A stretch of 64,000 nt of DNA from Oxyruncus cristatus (lineage: Eukaryota; Chordata; Aves; Passeriformes; Cotingidae). The stretch is taken from assembly GCA_013399855.1 (NCBI GenBank), contig VXAY01002814.1, positions 1,656,125 through 1,720,124 of the forward strand, written 5' to 3'. Made by a program: the position numbers and the translations under genes. This document shows positions 1 to 11,059 of the stretch, in pieces; position 1 is the first letter of the stretch, and each line of letters starts with the position of its first letter. Below the pieces are notes generated by a model that did no database searches, was not told where the DNA came from, and was given only the letters and a program-made list of their open reading frames with translations.

Positions 1-472
1 GTGAGCAGATTTACCAGCTGTCCAGCTTCTCTCGCAATTGATCTCTGAATGTTTGATGTTTGATTTGCTCTGTCCTCTACCCATAGTCTTCTCTCTTGGC
101 TATGAGCTGGGTCTTCTTCTTGCAGCCCACGGTCCTTTTCTGGTTTGTGGATCTGTAGTAATCCCTACCCCCACCTCGGTACTGTTCCAGGTGGGAGTGG
201 GGAAATTGTGGAAGTACACGTAGAATCGGACTGAAATAGCCTAAAAGGAAGAGTTTTGCATTGTGATTAGTTTTAGTAGATTTTTTTTTCTATATGAGAG
301 TCACCTAAGGTTTTCATTTGATGTTAGGCATTGTGTGGAAACCTTCACCCAGGACATCTGGTATTGCTCCCATGGTTTTGCTGTGGCATGTTACTGTGTG
401 TCAGCTGAGGATCCAGCCAGGGCTCTGTTCCAGGGAGTGTTCAAGGGGATGCCGGGACTGAAACCAAAACAC
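1..472. other. Unassigned flank of LTR-like block
   Basis: There is no convincing gene here. The right end abuts the LTR-like block that begins at 473. On the minus strand, 448-466 begins TGG and resembles a retroviral tRNA primer-binding site, six bases beyond the proposed LTR end. That would suit internal proviral sequence running leftwards, but the match is not to a tRNA I can name. The short frames at 38-223 and 263-478 have no recognisable domains. Confidence 0.3.
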
Positions 473-1100
473 TGTTGAAAGTTAAAAAAACCCCCAATAT
501 TTATTAAAAGAGGTGGCCAACAAAACAAGAAACCAATAGACAGGAAAGAGGAGGGAAATAAGCCCTCAGTAAAACCCCCCACACACCCAGGTGTAACTTA
601 TGAGGTTATCTTACTGACTCCGAATACTAAAGATTCTCTGTAGCAGCTGTGTCCTCGGAGGGTCCGGCTCACACATCGCGGGCGTCCCCGCAAAAGGCAA
701 CGTGGTCCTTCGTGTGAAGTGTGAGTCCCCCCGAGCACGAGCCACCTGCTTTTTTATCCAATTTCCCAGTGACGTCTACCTGGGCAGGTGTGTCCAGCAC
801 CGCCCAGCCAGAGGCCCTCGGTCCCTGCCCCCGTTATGTCAGTGGTGCCCCTTCTGCGCACGCGTGTGGACATCGGAATTCCCCCACGCCTGCGTGATGC
901 ACCTTGGAGGGTCTTCCCTTAATGGGTCTGGGGGCTTACTTCGTCACCATCCTCTTCACTTTCTCCTTCAAATGCCCTTGAAAGGCCATCAGCCAATAGT
1001 GAGAGACCAATTAATTTTAGTTTATACAAAGTGCTGCCTTCAAGGACAAAGTTCCCATTTATCAGGCCTTGTTTTCCCATATCTTGGCAGGAAAAGTACA
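473..1100 (-). mobile_element. LTR-like element, minus orientation (tentative)
   Basis: Read on the minus strand, the block has the layout of a retroviral LTR. A TATA-like GATAAAAAAG lies at 749-758, a CpG-rich stretch follows (about 640-740), and an AATAAA polyadenylation signal lies at 500-505. The block ends in ...TTTCAACA at 473, the CA end expected of an LTR. If the other end is placed at 1100, the element starts TGT and ends ACA. It is then flanked by AAACAC (467-472) and AACCAC (1101-1106), a 6-bp duplication with one mismatch. The left boundary is clearer than the right. The AATAAA sits only about 30 bp from the end, so U5 would be very short. The family is not identified. A non-retroviral CpG-rich block is the alternative. 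Confidence 0.4.
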
Positions 1101-1106
1101 AACCAC

Positions 1107-4100
1107 AGGTGGCTGGGCCAAACATAGACCAACAATAGCAGCATCTAATTAAGCACGGATGCAGGCTCCATAACCACACAAGACACTGTGAGTGTAGCAG
1201 GTGGAGATCCCCAAGGAGCCTGAAAACCAGGTAACTCCAGGAAATCCAGAAACGGCAAGGTGATGCCAACCCCCAGGAGTGTGGGGTTGTGTGTACCTCT
1301 CTTGAAGAGCCTGTTTGGTTGCAACTATGTGCTCATAAGCATTTTCTCCTGAAAAAGCTGGGTCTCTTTAGCAAAGTTCTCAAAAATTGCTTTTAGGAAA
1401 TGCTTACAGATATAGAGCTTAGGTCAAAACCTACATCTTTCTTACAAGTGACTGTTATTAAGGTATCTTTATTAGCCACTCACAGGAGATGAAATGGGTA
1501 CAGTTGGATTAGATGCAAGGGAAGAGGTTTCCCTATACTACATAACTCAGTGGGATTACAAAAATCATGTTCTGCACAGAACATGGATCTCCTCTTGAAA
1601 AAGGAGATGGAAGGGAGAGGGGCTGCATGGAGAAGCATTTGCAAGGTGATCTGCTTCCAGCACAGGGACGGCCAGGACCAGGTATCCCATACCCCAGGCA
1701 GGGTGGACTGTTCTGCAGGACACTGCTGATGGTGGGCTAGTCCCTGTAGGCTGGGAGGTAGATGGTAGCCTCAGCCACAATCTCCCTCAGATTTGGCTTA
1801 CTAGCTTTCTTTTGGATTTCAGTAAGGTATTCTTATTAATATTGGTGTGCCAGTATTTTTAAATAAGTAGATTTTATTCATAAAGCTGATATAAAAAGTC
1901 TTGGTACGTGAGGAGCCACCATCATTTTTCAGACCCACCAGCAAGTGAATTACCTGGATAATATGACTGTCCATCATGGCGAGACATGACAGCAGAGAGT
2001 GGCAGGATTTGCTTTGTTTTGGAGGGTGACAATGCTGAATCTTTGGCCTACTCTGAGGCCTGGATGTCCCTGGCTGTTCTCCAAAATGAAACCATTCAGT
2101 AAAGGCAAAGCTTATCTTAAATATAGCCACTGAATAGAAAGACATCTTTGAGAGATCATCTAAGTATATAGATCCTAAGTATATAAGATCCTGTCTTAAT
2201 TCAAGAAGTTAGAGAAGATGGTCTACTTTTCTTTTCCACACATTTTCTTGCCTAACATTTCCTTACTATTTTTCCTTCCTTACATTTTTAGGACTCGATA
2301 TAATTTTCTCTGCATCACATAACCAAGTCAGGGTGTTTCTGAGTGAGGAGGAGGGCTGCCATATAGCTGATGAGCAAGTGGTTTTCTGCTACCTGCTCTG
2401 GTAGCCAGCCAGGTGTTCTCATCAGCAGGAACACCAGTACAATGGCAATATCAAGATATTGTCTTCTGATATTGTCCACTTGAGGCCTGGAGGGGATAAA
2501 GGCACCAAATAACTGTAAGATCCAGAAGAAATGCTGCAAACAGTCTGAGAGCTTGCATAGATCAAAGTTTTCTTCTCAGAGCAGACTCCATTTGGCTGAC
2601 TGAGACACCATCCTCTGTCTCAAAGAAAGGCGGTCCTGCACAGTTTTCCATGAAGAAGAGTTGCTGTACCTTGGTGTTCGTGTGTCATAGCAGCAATATG
2701 AGACAACACAGATTCCTGAAGCACACCTGCAGATCCAGAAATAGTCCAAAATACACGGTATTTCTGAAACAGCATAACCATCATGCACTTGATGGCTTTC
2801 CATATCCAGATGGGCATTACTTACATGGCCAATCATTAAAGGTAAACCATATGGCCATGTCTCTTTTTTATGTTGCGTATTTCTCTCATATGTCAGTGTC
2901 TGGAATACATTTGGTGTAGTTGACTGGAATAGGGGCAGAAGTTTGTCCCTTCCACCTTACAAGCATTTCAAGAGCCAGTGAGCTCCAGCAGGCTGCAGAA
3001 AGGTAGATTCCGTATGTTTCCTTGCACTGGGTTTCTTTCTGTAATTCCACTATGCTCTCTCCAGACAGTGCCATTAGAGCATGTAAAATTTAATTTCCAT
3101 CTCATCAGTGTCAGAAGCTGATCAAAGATTGCCCACAAAAAAATTATTGTGCTACTGGCTGCATCCAGAACATATGGGCATAACATTAGTCACCATGGCC
3201 TCCACAGCTCCTCCAGCGATTATCATCTAGGAGAAGAGGCATGTCATATACTTTAAAGGCAGACACACATTTTTCGATATATTTCCTAATAGCAAACACC
3301 TCTAATTCTAGTGTGGCAAGATAAGTCGGAAATCGAGCCTTATTTAAATCTGTAATGTAAAGAGTTGACCTCATTGTCACCTAAACCGCAGTGCCTGGGG
3401 CATGTGTGTTATCAGCTGCTTGCGTGTACTTTGTCTGGGGGCAGCCCTCCAGTGTGAGCAAACACGGCTCCTGCCTAGGGCAGCGAGGCTGATAGGGTGG
3501 CAAGAAACAGCAGAACTGGGATTTTTCCTCTTCTAATACCAGCTTCTTTTTTCTGCCATAATATACTGAGGAATGACACATTCCTTACACTCCTCACACC
3601 AAGGGGTATTTTCTGTTGGCTAAACAACATAAAGTATGTCATTTCACTTAACCATCTTTGTAATCTCAGATAATGAAGCCACCAGGCACATATTAAAATT
3701 AGCATCGCTACCCCAAGTAGACATTTGGGTCCTGGGTAGACTCTCCTCTGGCTTTGTTTGGAAAAATGATCATTAAAGTGCAGAAATGCAGTTTATGGGA
3801 GATGGCCAGAGCCTCTACAACATGTGCAAATTGCACCGTTTTCTGGGGAAAGCCCCTGCTGCCCTTCTCCTCAAGCCCCTGGGACATTTTGATCATTATT
3901 TTTTGGTGTTCTCTCATCTTGGCTACTACAAGAAATGAAACCTGGTGAGGTGCTGTCGGTGGCCACCCCAATGGGGCACAGGTTGAGAAGGGCCACTGGA
4001 GCCCTGGAAACATGGTGAGCCACCAGCTGGCAGGGAAAAGGAGGCCTGAGGATCCTGTCAGGCTCTGTGTTCACTGTTGGCAAACTTGTTAGCCACAGAG

Positions 4101-4714
4101 GTTTGTTCTGTGCCATTCTGTCTTTCTCTTGGGCAACTGACCTTAGTGTAAGCATGGCCAAAAGCAAAGTCCAAGTCCCTTTTTTGAGCCCGCAAGAATT
4201 TATAGGGCACAAGGGCATCACCTCAAAGTAACCACTGGTCACTGAAAATAATGTGCAGAGGAATTTGCATATTTCATCAACTCCATGAGGGCTGCAGAGA
4301 TAAGAACAAGAAAGCTTGCTGATTGATACACTGCTTATTTGAAAACCATTTGAGGATACTGCACATAGACATTCAGCTTTCCATACCCTCTTGTTTGCTT
4401 TCATGTAGACATGCATCAAAAATGATGCCTCCTCCTGCCATATCTGGGGTACTGTCTTTGCTCAGGAAATTCACCTTGACTGAATTTCTTTTTCTATGGA
4501 CTCACACAAATCCCATAGACTATCATTTTGTTATTTTTTATTATAAATAACTGTATATATATTAGATAAATATATAGTTGTTTCTCACCTCCCCTGAGTG
4601 CAAAGATGAGCAAATATATCACTTCCACTCTGGCTGTGTCTACATGATGATGAAGCTGAAGTTTCCCTCCTTCTGTTTTACACCCTCTGAGGTAGGGACT
4701 TGCTTTGAATTATG
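1107..4714. other. Unique sequence, no supported gene
   Basis: About 3.6 kb of mixed sequence. Several short minus-strand frames lie close together between 2315 and 3380 and are discussed under findings. A 182-codon minus-strand frame covers 3871-4419 but has no recognisable domain. The end (4540-4575) is AT-rich. I see no splice-bounded exon series and no clear repeat family. Confidence 0.4.
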
Positions 4715-4951
4715 TCCTTTCCTTTTCCTTTTCCTTTCCTTTCCTTTCTCCCTTTCTCCCTTTCTCTCCTTCTCTCCTTCTCTCCTTCTCTCCTTCTCTC
4801 CTTCTCTCCTTCTCTCCTTCTCTCCTTCTCTCCTTCTCTCCTTCTCTCCTTCTCTCCTTCTCTCCTTCTCTCCTTCTCTCCTTCTCTCCTTCTCTCCTTC
4901 TCTCCTTCTCGCCTTCTCTCTCTCTTTCTTTCTCTCTTTCTTTCCTCCTTC
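4715..4951 (+). repeat. 237-bp polypyrimidine tract with TTCTCTCC tandem array
   Basis: Every base from 4715 to 4951 is C or T except a single G at 4911. The core, 4762-4913, is about 19 head-to-tail copies of the 8-mer TTCTCTCC; the last is TTCTCGCC. It is flanked by CCTTTT and CTTTCT variants on the left and CTTTCT variants on the right. Long mirror-symmetric homopurine/homopyrimidine tracts of this kind are known to be able to form intramolecular triplex (H-DNA). The tract ends directly in CAG, so it also resembles an exaggerated 3' splice-site pyrimidine tract. The 105-165 codon frames across it on both strands are repeat translations (Ser/Leu/Pro or Arg/Glu/Lys), not genes. Confidence 0.97.
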
Positions 4952-5864
4952 AGAATATCTTTCTGCTGTGGTCACTTCTCTGTCTGTCCACACAACAGAA
5001 GAATACAATACAGAAACCTTCTACTTTGACATTTCCATCACGAATAAACTTCCCTGTATGGCTGCCCTTTGCTAACTTCCCATTCATGTTTGAGTTTGCT
5101 TCAGGGAGTAAATAAGGAGCCACTCCCAGAAGCACTCTTTGTGAAAAGCCACTCTAATAGCTAAAGGTAGCTTTCAAATCATGCCAGACTGTAGTCTTTG
5201 TATATAAGAATGAACTTTTAAAAAATTATTGCCATAGTAAGTTAAAAGTTAGTTACTTGTCTGGGAAGTACTTAAGCAAAATTAGGAAACATATCTTCTA
5301 ATTTTGTTTTTGAAGCAAAGTTCTGTGTTATAGAAATTATTGAACCATCTTTCTCTCTGTCACCTTTTTTCAGTAGTGATTTTTAGATTCCCTAGGTGTT
5401 GCATGTCATTGTAACAGATTATGTTAACCACAAATGATATGTGCAGATACAGTCCTTCAGCAATTTAAATATATTCTCTTCTGGAGAATTACAATAGAAA
5501 AAGGAGTGTTAGAGTAAAAGAATTCCTTCTGTATATTTTCAGGAAACTGTGCTTTATAAAGGTGAGACCAAGGGTAGAGGACGTGATGTGCTGGGCATCC
5601 TGCACTTTGAGACCAGATATGCCTCCACCAAAGGAGAGGTTTGCTAATACCCGTGCAGTGGAGCATCTAAAGCCAGCAAGACAAAGTGAATCAGGTCATG
5701 ATTGTCCAGTTTGGAGCTTATCTTGTTTGAAGCAGTAATTGCACTGCCCAACACTTGCTAAGAAGCTGCTGTTTGCAAGGCAAATATTTTGTATCAAGCC
5801 ATTACTGGGTTTGTTACAAGCTGTGGACACATAATAAAAAATGACTACAGTAATATCTTGATGA
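4952..5864. other. Unique AT-rich sequence, nothing recognised
   Basis: No gene, repeat family or structured element was seen. Frames are short and unrelated to any family I know. Confidence 0.5.
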
Positions 5865-6110
5865 TAGTCCCTACACTGATCAGCTGCAAATGATCTGATT
5901 AACAGTCAGCTGCTGATTCCCAGTTTAATTAATCCTGATGGGCTATTGATGCGCCGCAACTGTTTGTCCTAATAATGAGGTTTGAAATTAGACTGCGACA
6001 AGCCACTTAGACAGCTGCCAAGGAAAATAATCATTTAGGAAGGCGAGCAATGGAGACAGGAGAGGAGGAATGGCTGCTATTTGACAGAAAATTCACATGG
6101 CTGTGTCACA
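5865..6110. promoter_or_regulatory. Candidate regulatory element (E-box/homeodomain motif cluster)
   Basis: Three CAGCTG E-boxes (5881-5886, 5907-5912, 6012-6017) lie within 140 bp. With them are a TTTAATTAATCC homeodomain/bicoid-type site (5924-5935) and a MEIS-type TGACAG (6082-6087). CpG dinucleotides persist here (around 5951-5957 and 5995) although the surroundings are CpG-poor. Dense developmental transcription-factor motifs without coding potential are typical of conserved enhancers in bird gene deserts. Conservation cannot be seen from one sequence, so this is inference. Confidence 0.35.
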
Positions 6111-6974
6111 TGTGTTTTATTTTTACATTTGGAGCACATTAACTGTACCAGCAGTAAGTGGTGACTGCGAGACACATAACTAGCTTTACAATTAAGAATG
6201 CTACTTCTCATCAGTATGCAAAAGCTAAACATGAAACATGAAGTGTGTTAATAGCAGAATATATGTAGCTACAGACCATTGAACAATTTAGGTCAGTCCT
6301 TTGCAATGTTTAATTAGACTAATATATCTGTTTGCAATTAATAACAGATGTGACAAGCTAATGTGTCCATGTACTGACAAATTAACCTTTGCCCATCAGC
6401 TGCTCGGATCTGTGAGAAAACTGCCATGTTTTGCCTCTGTTCAACTGAACCTAAATAAAATTGCAGGATAATTATAAACATAAATGTTAATAGAACGTGC
6501 TTTCCATGGGAAGCAGAGACCAAAGGCAAGTATTTCTCATCCAGGTCGTCATACTGCACTTTGCCACGTGACAAAACCTGCAAATTATATTTTTCCGTTT
6601 GTCTCAGTGCAATTAGTGTGTGGTTTGACAGATGCTAGTTCGATAGTCCTCACCGCCAATGGACCCAGGACATACCAGAAACCCTAAATTAGTAGCCAGG
6701 GTAAGAATGCTTCCATAGCCATTCAATCTTTGGTTTTATTTGCTGTCTGCGAGCAAACGTGCCCTCAATTTGTGACAAGCCTTGCCACTGAAGTGACGTG
6801 GCAGACATGTCTGTCAGGACTTGGGCTGAGGCCATCAGCATATTCCAGATAAGTAATGGGAGCATCTCTCACCCTCTGGGCTGGTGATCTGTTTGCATTT
6901 CCAATATTACTTCTCTCTCACTCTCCTTCTCTCTCTCTCACTCCCTCCTCACATTTTTTTTTTTTTAAATTATA
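6111..6974. other. Unique sequence ending in a pyrimidine/T-rich run
   Basis: No gene seen. From about 6910 to 6967 the sequence becomes CT-rich (TCTCTC and CACTCC units) and then a run of T. It leads into the small tandem repeat at 6975. Confidence 0.5.
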
Positions 6975-7012
6975 GGCATCTTATATGTATATTGGCATCT
7001 TATATGTATATT
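6975..7012 (+). repeat. Perfect 2 x 19 bp tandem duplication
   Basis: GGCATCTTATATGTATATT occurs at 6975-6993 and again at 6994-7012 without mismatch. The start of the unit (GGCATCT) recurs at about 7028, where the sequence then diverges. This is a recent replication-slippage duplication in an AT-rich microsatellite neighbourhood. Confidence 0.95.
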
Positions 7013-7026
7013 ATATATACATGTTA

Positions 7027-7096
7027 CAGGCATCTCTCCCTGCTCTGCATCAAGCTCTGTTAAAAAAACGCCTGTAACTGATGGGATTTATTGAGA
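7027..7096 (+). repeat. Copy 1 of a dispersed ~70-bp repeat
   Basis: It aligns in direct orientation with 8581-8646. Shared blocks include CTCTCCCTGCT near the left end and an identical 18-mer TGATGGGATTTATTGAGA (7079-7096) at the right end. Similarity between these blocks is interrupted by substitutions and a small indel. The family is not known to me. Confidence 0.7.
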
Positions 7097-7098
7097 CT

Positions 7099-7192
7099 GT
7101 GTGTGTGTATGTATATACATATGTGTGTGTGTATGTATATGTATACCTTCACACACATATACATATACACATAAATGTACACATACATATGT
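7099..7192. repeat. Compound (TG)n/(TATG)n microsatellite with inverted half
   Basis: TG and TATG units from about 7099 are followed by CA and CATA units up to about 7192. The second half is an imperfect reverse complement of the first, so the locus can fold into a long AT/GT hairpin. It is likely to be length-polymorphic. Confidence 0.85.
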
Positions 7193-8580
7193 CTATTATT
7201 TACAGTAAATGTATTTGCACATAATATTAGAATATAAGATTTCAAATTCCATTAAATTATTTTCCTCTAAATTTGACCTAAACTGCAACCTTTTTATCTT
7301 AAAGATTTCAAAAGTGAGTGGTGTGTTTGGGTGTTCCACATCTGCATGCTTACCACTTCTGCAAAATCAGCCTCTTTGGGCACGTTGATGTTTGCATGTT
7401 GGCTTCCTCCAAGTTCCCTCTGTTAATGGCTCTCAAAGACTAGATACTGACCCAGGCCCAGCACTGCCAGTCTTCAAAGTCTTGCTTTGCATTTTCGCAT
7501 GCACATTGATTAGGAATATATTAATATCTAGAATCCCTAGAGGCTGGCTTTATGCTGAGATGGTGTGAAACTCGTTGTATGATTCAACATGACGTGTCCT
7601 CAGGAACGACCAAGCCTGGGACTACCCCTGGGATCCAAGAGATGAGCCCTCCAGCACTGGGCACTTGGCGAAACTTTCAGCATATACTCTTGATAGGCAC
7701 TTGTCACTAATACCTAAAGTTCTGGTCCTGGAATCAACCACATCTTTGTATCATATTTATAGCATCACATCTGAGATTGAGTAGTATCAAGCCATCAGCA
7801 GCCTAGAACCAGCAAGAGGATTTGAGGAAAAACTCATAAAAATAGGGCAAGATTAAAACACGAAGGAGCTATCAATGACTGATACTGCTAGTGCTCCTTT
7901 GGACACCTGCTTTGTACTGCTCAAATATACACATAAGGACTAGATGTGTATCAACATCCCTCATCCAAATAAGTGTCAAGAGGTAAAGCACTATTATCTT
8001 TCAGCCATAAAACCCCAGTCTCCACTCATTTTCCCTCCTAAAGGTCAGACTTTCACAGCCTGCATGTACTGCCCCTAAAATGAATGCCACACTGTCATCA
8101 GCATTCAGCACCACAGCTGCAGAATAAAGGGAGCTCAGCCAGCCACATGAGAAAGAGGAGATAAAAAGAAAGCAGAAAGCAAAAATAAAATGCCTTAAGT
8201 CTGTGCGGCAGACTTTTGCCCTCTCTCACTAATCAATTGTCCTCCTGGTGTTCGTCCTCTCCACCGAGTGACTGGTGTGTGGTATGGGCTGTGGAGAGAC
8301 CAGCGATCACCCAAATATACGGCACAGCCCCAGCCCATGCGGGCGAGAGCAGCAGTGAGATGTTGTGCAGCTCTTCCACCCAAAGAGCAAGCAAGTGCTG
8401 CTCCCACAGCACAGAGGACTTGTTTTCCTAAGCTCTGACAAACATTAAGAGAGACCCTTGCTCTCCTTTAACTCAGTGGAAGTTTCCCTTTACAGTGAAA
8501 TGTTTCTCTGCAAAAGCTGTCCTTTCCAAGGGGATTGGAGATGGAGAGTAGCAGGAGCCATGAGGATGCTCCACATTTGG
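7193..8580. other. Unique sequence, no supported gene
   Basis: AT-rich to 8130, then a slightly more GC-rich part at 8190-8430 where opposed ~70-codon frames overlap. Neither frame has a recognisable domain or splice context. Confidence 0.45.
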
Positions 8581-8650
8581 TGGCAGCTCTCCCTGCTGTG
8601 TTAGGCTCTCTTAATAAACTCATGTTGTTGATGGGATTTATTGAGAGAGG
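8581..8650 (+). repeat. Copy 2 of the ~70-bp repeat, forms a 13-bp hairpin
   Basis: It is homologous to 7027-7096. Arms CTCTCTTAATAAA (8606-8618) and TTTATTGAGAGAG (8637-8649) pair over 13 bp with one G-T wobble, leaving an 18-nt loop. Copy 1 keeps the right arm but the left arm has diverged, so this copy preserves the fold better. It may be a transposable-element relic or a small structured RNA. Only the pairing and the duplication are observed. Confidence 0.65.
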
Positions 8651-10966
8651 ACCTTGGGCAGGGTGGTCACCGGCCATGCTCATCGGTGTTACAGCAACAA
8701 GTCACAGAATGTTCCTATATCTTAAGGCTGAATATTCTGCCCCATAATGTGCATCTTAAAGCAAATTTTTTGAAGTGAAATTACCACCATTTGAAACTCT
8801 GAATGGGCATTTTTCAATTCTACCTTGGAATGATTAGTTTGATTTTTTTTTTTCCTTCTGATCTGCTAGGAATATTCATCCTTCAAAGTAAAAATAAATT
8901 AGAAAGGTATGTAATCTGAATCAACCAACATCTCGGACTGCAGCCTATTCTGACATAACAGTTCTGGAAAAAGTAAGCAATCCCATTCTTTCCCTTGAAG
9001 TTCTGATGTGAGGACAGTAGAAGTGTGGGTAGAACAGAGAGACTGTGTGCTGAGAACCACAGCATTACAGCTGTTTGCACAGAAAGGAACAAGCCCTACA
9101 ACAGAAAAGTGCCACCAAAACCAGCTAATGTACAGCCTCTATGCACAGTCACAGAAGAGGCATATCTCTGCCTAAGCAACGGGCAGAGTTTCAGGTGCCT
9201 GTCTTTCTTTCTGGCATGAGTTTTGCTGTGTGTGTTTGGTAATGGGATAATGTGGGGCATGTTGGGCATATGTTTCTCTTTCCAGAGCAGCAGAGGGGAA
9301 GAGTTGCACCATGCTTGGGTACTGTAAGTGCCCAGAGCATGACCTGCAGCAGGCCTCTGCCAGCTACACTATGGATTTGTCTTTTCAGTAGGTTTGCTTT
9401 TAATAATTGTAAAACAGCTTATGTGTTTGAAGGAGGGAATGGATTTTGAGATTACTCCTGCCCCCTTTTTGCCCTGTGCATCCTTGGGAGCATGGCAGAA
9501 AGGTAGCTGCTTGCACTCAGGGGAAAAAAGAAGTGTAATGGATTGGAAAAGCGTATACTTAGTTTGAGAAGTTCATCCACATGTAGTAGTTTAAAAAAAA
9601 AAAAAGTAATCTATAAATGCTACATAACTTTTTCATGAATGTGGCCCTTAGCTAGGCTGAACTTCCAAAAATGGGTTTGAACCACTACAATACTGTATCT
9701 TGACAGCTTCCCATGTAAGGAAGCTTGTTTGTGTGCTTCCAGGAAACTACTGTGACAGCTGTATATGAACCTAAATAGCAGAGGATATAGAACCAGTAAT
9801 TTCTGAATGATATGTGAGACTTTGGAGTGGATTTATTCCTCTCATCCCAGTTCTGAAAAGCTCCTCACCAATGAGTGAGTGGTTTACTACCTTGTGTGAG
9901 GCTTTTGAGCTGAGGAATGTATCTGTGCCTGTTTCTGCATGAAGTCAATATAGAGCTTTGGAAAGCTGAGCAGTTTAAAACCGAAGACAGTTCCTGTCCT
10001 TCAAGTTAGCATGTTCCTGCCACAACAAATCTCACTGCAGAGGTGCCAAAGGTGGGTGTTGTGTGGAGGATCCCAGCACAATGCCCAGCCCACCACTGAA
10101 AACTGGATACTCTCTTCTGAGTGTTTACATAGCAAAGAGGAAATTAATGGAAATCTGATATTTAACATATAGGCAAGCATAGTGGAAAGGGTGGAATTAA
10201 CTCTTTGAGCATCATTCTTGCTATTTTACTTAAAAATTGAGGCTTTGTAATGTTTCTTCATGCACACCTAAACTTTTGTGTCTCTCATTGCAAGACGTCA
10301 TTTCTCTGTAGAGCTACAATCAGAGGATACATGTATGAGGGGGCTACTAATTTTCAGAGATTTTTGTTTCAAGCTATTAAAGCTGAAATACATTACTCCC
10401 TTTCCAAAGCTTTCAGAAAATAAGCAGATGAAAGCTCTGGGCTTTCTGTTGTTCTTGTTCTTCCACTTGTACAAATAACACATAATAACACCTGCATTCA
10501 AAAACTGGGGGTTTTGCCCTTCATATCTCAAAACAGTATAAATTGATGTGGTTCAGATCAGCTATTAAAAATTCCTCTCTAGCTTTGCCTCAGTTTGTAG
10601 CAAAGCAATATGGCTCTGGTAGTATGGTATTATGGATACATGGTATTACTGCATAACCCATCATATGAAATTAGATTCTCTATCAAAAACAAAAGTTTTA
10701 GCAGAATGAAATTATGATTCTGTGAGCAGGTCTCCTGCTCTGGCATCAACATTGATGCAAAATTGATGAAACTTCCAAGTGAAATTGCATTGTTTGATCT
10801 TCACAGTCCTGGAATAACATAGCCTAAAGCTACAGTTTCTGTAAACTTACTTTGCACAAACGACTTAGCCGGTACTGATGTATTGACATAGTGTGCCCAT
10901 GAATGACATTAGGGCTACTTAGAAAAGAGACAAAATAACAGCAAAAGAATGCAGCAATTGGTTCTG
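8651..10966. other. Unique sequence, nothing recognised
   Basis: Mostly AT-rich. A run of A lies at 9593-9605. Short frames only, with no repeat family or exon-like structure identified. Confidence 0.5.
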
Positions 10967-11059
10967 AAATTACCTTTTTCCAGTGAACCTCTCTGAAAAA
11001 TTACCTTTTTCTGCTGAGTCTCACTCAAAAATTACCTTTTCCAACTGAAGCTGTCTCAA
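10967..11059 (+). repeat. 3 x 31 bp minisatellite
   Basis: Three diverged head-to-tail units start at 10967, 10998 and 11029, each beginning AAATTACCTTTT and ending in CTGAA or CTCAA. The 31-bp period is exact across all three. Units differ by several substitutions in the second half, so the array is old rather than actively expanding. Confidence 0.9.

Noticed and set aside
3871..4419. 182-codon minus-strand frame
   Set aside because: No recognisable domain, no repeat similarity, and a plus-strand frame overlaps part of it. Treated as chance.
4578..5115. Frames of 105-165 codons on both strands across the CT-rich tract
   Set aside because: They are translations of the 8-bp simple repeat (8-residue period) and are open only because the repeat contains no stop codon.
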